Shown piece after piece: positions 52,045 to 57,874 of a stretch of DNA of 57,874 bases (within the stretch, counting starts at the first letter, position 1; the number at the start of each line of letters is the position of its first letter). This DNA is from Akkermansia muciniphila (GTDB lineage Bacteria; Verrucomicrobiota; Verrucomicrobiia; Limisphaerales; SIAT01), in the NCBI GenBank assembly GCA_945900775.1, contig CAMDJP010000014.1, forward strand, positions 1-57,874. Direction: 5' to 3'. Position numbers and translations under genes: made by a program. Below the pieces are notes generated by a model that had not been told where the DNA came from, did no database searches, and saw nothing but the letters and a program-made list of their open reading frames with translations.

Positions 52045-53100
52045 CTACGCTTGGCCGACAATGTTCACAAAGCAATGGACGTGCGGCAGGACGCGGTAGT
52101 TCCACACGAATCCGGGGCCTTCGAGCCGCCAGGCGTCCCAGCGGCCATTCCCCTTTTCCGCGTTGTCCTTGTAGAACGCGACCCGCATCTTCTCCATACC
52201 GCCGTTGGTTTTGATGAGCTGCATTACTTCGTCCCCATCTTCCTTGCGGAACGGGCTAATCAACGTGCGCATCACGCCCGTCACCAACTTCCGTTGCGAC
52301 TCGTCCAGATCCGCATAGCCGATTCCGGCCAGCGATTTCGCCATCAAGAGAGGCCGCAGCGCAGGCGCGCCATCCCCCGGATCGCCGACCACGACCGCTT
52401 TTTTCTGCTGCTGTTCGCTGAGCATGTCAAACACGCCCATTACCTGCTTGGTCTGGTAATTATAAACATTCGTGTCGCTGTGACCGTTGGCGGAGTGGCC
52501 GTAATACATCGGCCCGCCAAACGCGGTGTTGGGCTGGGAATTGCCGTCGCAACGCAGCGTCAGGTGATGCCCGGCGAAGACCCACGAGAACGGATCCTTG
52601 CCCGACGGATCGCCGAAGATGGCGATGCCATTGCCCGCGAAGGAACCGCTGTCGTCCCATTTTCCCTTGCGGCTGATCCGGCTGTAAGATTCCTCGTCGG
52701 AAAGGATCGCCTTGAAAGTCGTGTGAATCAGATCCTGTTGCGGCTTTGTGAACTGGTCGCCCAACTTCTTGCCGAGCGGAGCCGCGTTGTGCGTCTTGAG
52801 CCGCGTCGGCGTGCCCCCCTTTTCAGCACCGTGCGCCCAAGGCAGCACCATCGCGGCTTTCTGTTCAGCTGTCAGCGTGGAGTAAATCTCGCGAACGAGC
52901 GTTTCCGCCGGCTTCGCCGCGCGCGCCTTTTCAACCGGGGCCGCAAAAGCCGACGTGGAAGAAAGCATCGACACGCCTCCCATCACGCCCATCGCGCCGC
53001 CCGCCACGACGCGGATGAAATCGCGTCGAGCCAGACCGGTTAACGGAGTGACGACTTCGGAGCATTCGGGGCAAGTCTGCGGGGTGGAGCGTGTGTTCAT
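52045..53100 (-). CDS. Tat-exported DUF3500 protein
   Basis: The 351-residue product starts at the ATG at 53100. A long n-region containing CPECSE precedes the Tat motif LARRDFIRVVAGGAMGVMGG. The DUF3500 domain covers the rest: AAMVLPWAHG, WVFAGHHLTLRCDGN, TAFGGPMYYGHSANG, DMLSEQQQKKAVV and FVNIVGQA. Members are exported and of unknown function; the GHHLTL/GP(M)YYGH segments are the most conserved. It lies 19 bp ahead of the isolated cytochrome domain and is probably co-transcribed with it. Confidence 0.88.
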   Translation of the reverse strand: MNTRSTPQTCPECSEVVTPLTGLARRDFIRVVAGGAMGVMGGVSMLSSTSAFAAPVEKARAAKPAETLVREIYSTLTAEQKAAMVLPWAHGAEKGGTPTRLKTHNAAPLGKKLGDQFTKPQQDLIHTTFKAILSDEESYSRISRKGKWDDSGSFAGNGIAIFGDPSGKDPFSWVFAGHHLTLRCDGNSQPNTAFGGPMYYGHSANGHSDTNVYNYQTKQVMGVFDMLSEQQQKKAVVVGDPGDGAPALRPLLMAKSLAGIGYADLDESQRKLVTGVMRTLISPFRKEDGDEVMQLIKTNGGMEKMRVAFYKDNAEKGNGRWDAWRLEGPGFVWNYRVLPHVHCFVNIVGQA

Positions 53101-53485
53101 AGTGAGATGGTTTTGGGGCGTTGACGGAGTGGTGTGAAATGGATTCGAGCGCAGGTTCATTGGCGACCACTTTACGACGCGCTCGGCAAGGGTCAAATTC
53201 AATCAGCGACCATGTGTGGACGACTAAATCCAAGAAGCCGCCCTCATCAAACCGCAGCCGCCGACGTTCGTCCTTGTGTGTTACTTTCGCTATCCCTTGA
53301 GAGAGAAGTTTAAGGTGAGGGGAAAGCCCCTCGCCCCCTCCACGTGAACGAAGACCGAGCACCTCCCGGTAGAGAGCCGCAGCCGTTCGGCAAAACCGAT
53401 GCGAGATTGCAGAAGCCACGAAAACGAACTTGCCAACAGTCCGTGAAGGCAGAATCGTCCACCAAATGGACTCGGCACAAAGCTT
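53101..53485. other. Intergenic stretch with one hairpin
   Basis: This 385-bp gap lies between the DUF3500 gene and the DUF1585 relic. No gene is supported. The only clear element is the hairpin at 53314-53335. Confidence 0.5.
53314..53335 (+). terminator. GC-rich hairpin without T-run
   Basis: GGTGAGGGG (53314-53322) pairs with CCCCTCGCC (53327-53335), with one G-T pair, around the loop AAAG. No T-run follows on either strand, so termination is uncertain. Confidence 0.35.
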
Positions 53486-53806
53486 ATGAAGCTCCACTCC
53501 AACAACGCCATCGGTGCCTGGCGGGCGAACTACTCGAAGGAACACAAGATTGATTCCAGCGGCGCGCTCCCGACCGGCGAGAAGTTCACCGGCATCACCG
53601 ACTTCCGCAGCCTGCTCATCGCGCGTCACGACCAGTTCACCCGGTCGCTGACCGAGAAGCTTCTCACCTACGCCCTCGGGCGAGAGCCGGCATTCACCGA
53701 TCGCGCTGTGATCGACGGCATCATGAAGAACCTTTCAGCCAACAAAGGCGGCTTCAAGGACCTCGTCCGCGCCGTGGTGCTCAGCGAGTCTTTCGGGAAG
53801 AACTGA
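53486..53806 (+). pseudogene. DUF1585 C-terminal relic of a DUF1592/1588/1585 cytochrome protein
   Basis: The 106-residue frame reads NAIGAWRANYSKEHKIDSSG, LPTGEKFTGITDFRSLL, TRSLTEKLLTYALGREP and LVRAVVLSESFGKN. This is the DUF1585 domain, which in intact proteins of about 800 residues follows DUF1587, DUF1592 and DUF1588. No upstream part of such a gene is present, and homology begins within a few codons of the ATG at 53486. I therefore treat it as a 5'-deleted relic. Confidence 0.75.
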
Positions 53807-53881
53807 TGAAGGAAGGGGATTTCACGCGCGAGCCAGCCGGCATGTAACGTAACAGCCCCGCCGGCGTCTTTAAAATCAACG

Positions 53882-54700
53882 ATGCAATCTCGTCGCCTAT
53901 TACTTTTCGTATCCGCCCTGCTTCTTGCCCTGCTATCGCTCCCGGTCATCGCGGCCGAGGCTTTGTCCGCCGGCTTGCAGCAGTGGAAACTCATGGTGGA
54001 CGGCGTCGCACGCGAGGCCCTTGTTTATGTGCCGGCGTCCGCGAAGGAGAAGGCGGTACCGGTGGTGTTCGCCTTCCACGGTCACGGCGGGAATATGCGG
54101 AACGCCGCGCGGAGCTTTGCCATGCATCAGCAATGGGCGGAGGCGATTTGCGTTTATCCGCAGGGTCTTAACACGCCGGGTCGGCTCACCGACCCGGAGG
54201 GCAAGAAGCCCGGCTGGCAAGGCGGCATCGGCACGCAGGGGGACCGTGACTTGAAGTTATTCGATGCGCTGCTCGCTCGGCTGAAGCAGGATTTCAAAGT
54301 GAATGCCACGCGCATTTACTCGACGGGCCACTCGAACGGTGGCGGGTTCACCTACCTGCTCTGGGCCGAGCGCGGGGAACTCCTCGCGGCAGTGGCACCC
54401 TCGGCGGCGGCGGCGGCACGACGCCACCCGGAGAAACTCAAGCCATTGCCGGCGATGCACCTCGCCGGGGAGAAAGACCCGCTGGTGAAATACGAGTGGC
54501 AGCAGGCGATGATGGCCGCGGTCCGAAAAGTCAATGGCTGCGCGGCCGAAGGGAAGCCCTGGGACAAGCTCTGCACAGAGTATCCGTCGAAGGGAGGCAC
54601 CCCGTTCGTTGCGTTCATCCATCCCGGCGGGCACGAGTTCCACAAGGACGAGCCCATGCTGATTGCAAAGTTCTTCAAACAGCACCCGGCGGCCAAGTAA
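53882..54700 (+). CDS. Secreted alpha/beta-hydrolase esterase (LpqC / PHB depolymerase-like)
   Basis: The 272-residue product has a signal peptide (residues 1-24). The esterase domain shows REALVYVPASAKEKAVPVVF, the oxyanion-hole FAFHGHGGN, the nucleophile in STGHSNGGGFTYLL (Ser of GHSNGGG), a likely Asp in LAGEKDPLVKYEW and the His in HPGGHEFHKDEP. The set matches polyhydroxybutyrate-depolymerase/feruloyl-esterase-like enzymes of PVC bacteria, which probably cleave ester bonds in plant polysaccharides or small esters. The substrate is not known. It lies between two gene relics. Confidence 0.85.
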   Translation: MQSRRLLLFVSALLLALLSLPVIAAEALSAGLQQWKLMVDGVAREALVYVPASAKEKAVPVVFAFHGHGGNMRNAARSFAMHQQWAEAICVYPQGLNTPGRLTDPEGKKPGWQGGIGTQGDRDLKLFDALLARLKQDFKVNATRIYSTGHSNGGGFTYLLWAERGELLAAVAPSAAAAARRHPEKLKPLPAMHLAGEKDPLVKYEWQQAMMAAVRKVNGCAAEGKPWDKLCTEYPSKGGTPFVAFIHPGGHEFHKDEPMLIAKFFKQHPAAK

Positions 54701-54717
54701 TCATCCGCGCCCAGCTA

Positions 54718-54927
54718 TTACTTCGTCAGCACTTTTTCGAGGAGCTGGTTGAGCCGGGTCCGCATTGCGCGGGGGTCTTCGAGCAGGCCATCAGCGACAC
54801 GTGCGTTATCCAACACCTTCGCGACCACACTCGCGGTCAGCGCGGCGTCTTTCTGCCGCATCGCGTCGAGGCGCGTGATGATGAGATGCGCTGGGTTAAT
54901 CTCCAAGCGGTGTTTCAACGGCGCGTT
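54718..54927 (-). pseudogene. htpG: HtpG (Hsp90) C-terminal relic
   Basis: The minus strand encodes APLKHRLEINPAHLIITRLD then AMRQKDAALTASVVAKVLDN and ARVADGLLEDPRAM, ending RLNQLLEKVLTK. This is the C-terminal dimerisation end of HtpG, whose intact form is about 620 residues and includes the LEINP.HPL and L.DQA.IAEG.L.DP pattern. A TGA lies just upstream in frame and no other htpG sequence precedes it. Only about 69 codons survive. Confidence 0.75.
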
Positions 54928-54950
54928 TCATTAGAATCAGCATTACTGGT

Positions 54951-57874
54951 TTACCGCGTGGGTTTTGAGTTTGAAATCGGCACCTCGCAGAACGTGAGCG
55001 CAGCGAGGCCGTTCGCACCGAGCAGCAAGGTGTCTTGGTTCCACGCGATTTCCTTGAGGTAAGTGATTTGCTTCGCGGTACTCGGCTCCTTCAACTTCAG
55101 CGTGAGCACGTTTCCGGCGACGCTGCCCGACGCGACTTTGTCCTTCGCGTCATCCAAGTAGAACTGCCCCGCCAGCGTCTCGGTCCAAACCACGGGCTGG
55201 TCGAATTCCAGCGCGAGCGTGTCCTTGGCGGCGCCGGTGTAGGCCACGCGGCGCAAGTTCGGCGCGGTGAGCGGAACTGCCGAGGCTTTGCCGTAGTGGT
55301 CGCGTTCGATGAGCGGCTGCACCATGCGCGCGAACTCTGCCCAGCCCACCAGCGGGAAATGGCAGCCGCCCGGCGGCCGCACACCCAGCGTGGAGAGAAT
55401 GCTCAGGTTCGAGAAGAGCCCGGGCAGCGTGCGTTGCTTCTCGCGCAAGCGGTCGCCCGCGCCGTCGCGCCCGCCCATGGAGCACGAGTTCGGCCAGATT
55501 TGGAAAGCGTAGTAGTGCTGCACGTTCGGGAAGTCCTGCTTCCACGCGCCAGCCATCTCCACGAAGAACGATTGGTAAGTTTCCCAGCCAAAGCCGCCGG
55601 TTGGGCCGGCTGCGCCTTGGTCGTTCTCGCCCTGATGCCAGAGGATGCCGCGGATGCCGTGCGTGAGCCGCGCCTGCTGCACGCGCCAGAGCATCCGGCC
55701 ATACATCGTGGTCAGGTCGCCGTGGTTGGCGGGCGAGGCCTGATGCTCGTCAATGCGCGAGCCGCCGATGGCCACCTGGATGATGCACACGGGCATTTGA
55801 TTGCTCGCGACGAGCCGCTTCGCCAGCTCCATGCCCCACCAGCCCAGTTCGGCCTGATGCTCGGGGGCGCTGCGCTTCCAAACGGCACGGCACCAGAGGT
55901 TGGGCCGCGCGAGGCCGGCGCGCTCGGCGGCCTGCTGGCGGTCACGCAGCCAGGCGACGCCGTCGGCGCGACCCGTCGGCCCGCCGTAGCTGCGAATCCA
56001 CTCGCTCGTCTCTGGCGGCGACTTCTCGCCGGTGTCGGTGGCGAGCGCGTTGGACTGACCATCGATGAGGAAGGCATCGCCGCACACGAGGTCGCCAACG
56101 CGGCGCAGCACGGTCTCGTTGCCGCCGCTCTTCGTGCCAAACTCGACGCGGTATTTGATGAGCCCTGGCTTGAGCTTCACTGCGAAAGCGAAGGACTTGT
56201 CCGCGCTCGGCTTTGCAGTTTCGGTCTTCACGAGCTTGTCGTCGGCGAAGAGTTTGAGGAAGACCGCGTCCGCCGCTTCGGTCAGCGTGCCGTTGTAATG
56301 GAGCATGCCCAGCCCCTTGTCGTCGCGTGCGTAAAACTGGCCGTCCTCCGGTTGCTCGTCCTTCGCCGGCACGCGCGCTACCCACGCGTCACGCTTCGGC
56401 TCTGTGACCGCGATGTCCACGGACTGCGTGCTCGCCTTGCCGCCGTTGCTCACCGTGGCCGTGACCGTGAGCTTCCCGCTGTTCTGCGCACGCAGGAGCC
56501 GGAGCTTGCCCGGTGCGATTTCCTTGATGACCGCGAACGGCGTCGCGCTCCACTCCGTCTTCAACTCGCCCGCACCCCGCGCCTGCATCGCCGCGAGATT
56601 CGCCACCTGCGGCACGATTTCAATCGTCGCGCGCCCATCCCAAGCCGCCGGGGCCTTGAGGGTGAACACCGGTTCGGGGATGGCTTCCTTCACGGTGATG
56701 GCGATGTCTTTGGTTTTCACCTCGCCCGCGTAAACCGCCTTGAACTGAAGCGTCGCAGCCGTGTCGCCCGTCACGCGGCCGACGTTGAACGCGAAGGCGA
56801 AGCGATCCGTCGCCACGACCTCCTCGCGCCCGTCGCGCTTCAACACCCAGAAAATCTTCTGCGCGCCGCCCGCCTGCGCGGTGAACGAAACGGATTTGCC
56901 TTCATCCACAACGACCTTTTCCTGCGACACACCGAACGCACTGCCCGGCTGCATCAGCGGGCCGACAAGCGTCTGCTGCGGCTTCTGGTTCTCGAACTGC
57001 AACCGCACCCAGTCCGCCGAGCGCGTGACCTTCGAGATGCGCACTTCATCCATGTCGCCGATAAACGTGTAGTTGTTATACCAGCCGCCAATCCACAGGC
57101 GCGCGGGCGTCCGGATGTTCAGCGGCCCTCCGTTCTTCGTGTTGGACCCGTCCAGCTTGCCGTTCAAATAGAGGAGTGACTCGCCCTGCTGGTAAGTGTG
57201 GACCACGTGCGTCCACTCGCCGAGCGGGAGGCGGCTGCCGCTGGCGACGTTGCCGCCGGAGAAGTAGCAATCCATGTTGATGTGCGGCGGGCTGCGGAAC
57301 TGCATCACCACTTTGCCCTGCGACTGCTCGTTGCCCCAGGCGACGAGCGTGGAGTTCGGCGTGCGGCTGCGGAACCACACTTCGGAGCTGTGCGGGCTAG
57401 CGCCAGCGGGGTAGTTGGGAATCTTGTCGCCGCCGAAGATGCCGGCCTTGCCGGGAAAATGCCGTGCCTTGCCGACGATGCCGTTCGTCAGCGACGTGCC
57501 CGTCTCCTTCGACTCCAGCGTGCCGACTTCATCCTGCACCGTGTCGCCAAGATGCCACACGCTGAGGTAGCCGTTGGACTCGTTGAAGACCGCCTTGCCG
57601 CTCGACTCGCTCACCGCGTCGGCCTTGCCCCAGTGCATTCGGAGCGCCTGCCGCGCGTTGCCCTCGATGCGCGGCACCCGCACCCAAATGCTCGCCGAGC
57701 CGTTCGCCGCATCCCACTCCTCGACTTGATACGCGAGCGGCGCGCCCGCGCTGGTGGAAAAGCGCACGTCCGCGCCGTCCGCCTTCGCCTGCTTGAAGTC
57801 GAACCAGTCCTTGTGCAACCGCACGAGCAACGGAAAGCCCTCGGTCACCGTGCCCACCGGCAAGTCCGCGCCCT
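54951..57874 (-). CDS. Secreted sialate O-acetylesterase-like protein with DUF2341 and LamG domains (5' end outside window)
   Basis: The frame is open to the window end, so the N-terminus (and a probable signal peptide) is missing; 974 residues are visible. The first about 95 fit DUF2341 (FPLLVRLHKDWFDFKQAKAD, WVRVPRIEGN, LRMHWGKADA). A LamG/concanavalin-like domain follows at about 100-290 (SVWHLGDTVQD, RIWIGG-like LWIGGWYNNYTFIGDMDEVR). Ig-like linkers span about 310-560. The C-terminal SGNH/SASA esterase domain has the Ser in FLIDGQSNALATD, the oxyanion segment in GILWHQGENDQG and a His near PPGGCHFPL. It probably removes acetyl groups from polysaccharides or sialic acids outside the cell. 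Its neighbour is another esterase. Confidence 0.82.
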   Translation of the reverse strand, partial: GADLPVGTVTEGFPLLVRLHKDWFDFKQAKADGADVRFSTSAGAPLAYQVEEWDAANGSASIWVRVPRIEGNARQALRMHWGKADAVSESSGKAVFNESNGYLSVWHLGDTVQDEVGTLESKETGTSLTNGIVGKARHFPGKAGIFGGDKIPNYPAGASPHSSEVWFRSRTPNSTLVAWGNEQSQGKVVMQFRSPPHINMDCYFSGGNVASGSRLPLGEWTHVVHTYQQGESLLYLNGKLDGSNTKNGGPLNIRTPARLWIGGWYNNYTFIGDMDEVRISKVTRSADWVRLQFENQKPQQTLVGPLMQPGSAFGVSQEKVVVDEGKSVSFTAQAGGAQKIFWVLKRDGREEVVATDRFAFAFNVGRVTGDTAATLQFKAVYAGEVKTKDIAITVKEAIPEPVFTLKAPAAWDGRATIEIVPQVANLAAMQARGAGELKTEWSATPFAVIKEIAPGKLRLLRAQNSGKLTVTATVSNGGKASTQSVDIAVTEPKRDAWVARVPAKDEQPEDGQFYARDDKGLGMLHYNGTLTEAADAVFLKLFADDKLVKTETAKPSADKSFAFAVKLKPGLIKYRVEFGTKSGGNETVLRRVGDLVCGDAFLIDGQSNALATDTGEKSPPETSEWIRSYGGPTGRADGVAWLRDRQQAAERAGLARPNLWCRAVWKRSAPEHQAELGWWGMELAKRLVASNQMPVCIIQVAIGGSRIDEHQASPANHGDLTTMYGRMLWRVQQARLTHGIRGILWHQGENDQGAAGPTGGFGWETYQSFFVEMAGAWKQDFPNVQHYYAFQIWPNSCSMGGRDGAGDRLREKQRTLPGLFSNLSILSTLGVRPPGGCHFPLVGWAEFARMVQPLIERDHYGKASAVPLTAPNLRRVAYTGAAKDTLALEFDQPVVWTETLAGQFYLDDAKDKVASGSVAGNVLTLKLKEPSTAKQITYLKEIAWNQDTLLLGANGLAALTFCEVPISNSKPTR

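Noticed and set aside
55035-57179. A 714-codon + strand frame opposite the sialate O-acetylesterase-like gene
   Set aside because: Arg/His-rich composition with no domain or start signal; the opposite strand has clear DUF2341, LamG and esterase motifs.

Overview
This GC-rich window most likely comes from a member of the Verrucomicrobiota, or a closely related lineage of the PVC group. Three things point there. One is the dense set of Planctomycete/Verrucomicrobium-type secreted families: seven near-complete DUF1501 proteins and one relic, two DUF1549/DUF1553 proteins, several CxxCH cytochrome domains, DUF1080, DUF3500 and DUF3472. Another is a short type IV-pilin-like protein with an FTLIELL N-terminus and an H-x9-DG C-terminus. 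The last is that many starts have no visible Shine-Dalgarno sequence. No rRNA, tRNA, CRISPR array or intact mobile element was seen.

Region 1 (1-13.5 kb) is accessory-like: a haem-binding protein end, a formylglycine-generating-enzyme-family protein, a 1194-residue secreted DUF3472/PA14/BNR protein, a truncated lactonase-like fragment, a secreted GH42-like protein, a pilin-like protein, two small proteins, an LRR-cytochrome and a radical SAM protein. Seven copies of a 39-bp repeat, all in the same orientation, lie between these genes and nowhere else that I could see. They give the segment a cassette-like look.

Region 2 (13.5-21.5 kb) holds ordinary single genes: a copper-type P-ATPase, a DUF1080 protein, an ABC-F ATPase, a secreted glutathione peroxidase and a membrane class III nucleotide cyclase.

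Region 3 (21.6-37.2 kb) is a co-oriented run of eight secreted proteins. A good sigma70-like promoter precedes four tandem Tat-exported DUF1501 paralogues, followed by a DUF1549/DUF1553 cytochrome, a fifth DUF1501, a PPC-domain protein and a cytochrome/WD40 protein. The last two both carry an Ala/Lys/Glu-rich coiled coil inserted between domains. The set looks like an extracytoplasmic assembly, but the function is unknown.

Region 4 (37.2-42.7 kb) is a phosphate module: phoR-phoB-like regulators, a ROK-family kinase and polyphosphate kinase. Pho-box-like repeats lie upstream of both phoB and ppk.

Region 5 (42.7-57.9 kb) has another DUF1549/1553-DUF1501 pair, a pseudouridine synthase, a nucleoside-hydrolase-like protein with altered active-site residues, a DUF1501, an orphan cytochrome domain, a DUF3500 protein, an esterase and a sialate O-acetylesterase-like protein cut by the window edge. 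It also contains several gene relics (DUF1501 C-terminus, DUF1585 C-terminus, HtpG C-terminus), which suggests repeated rearrangement and decay.
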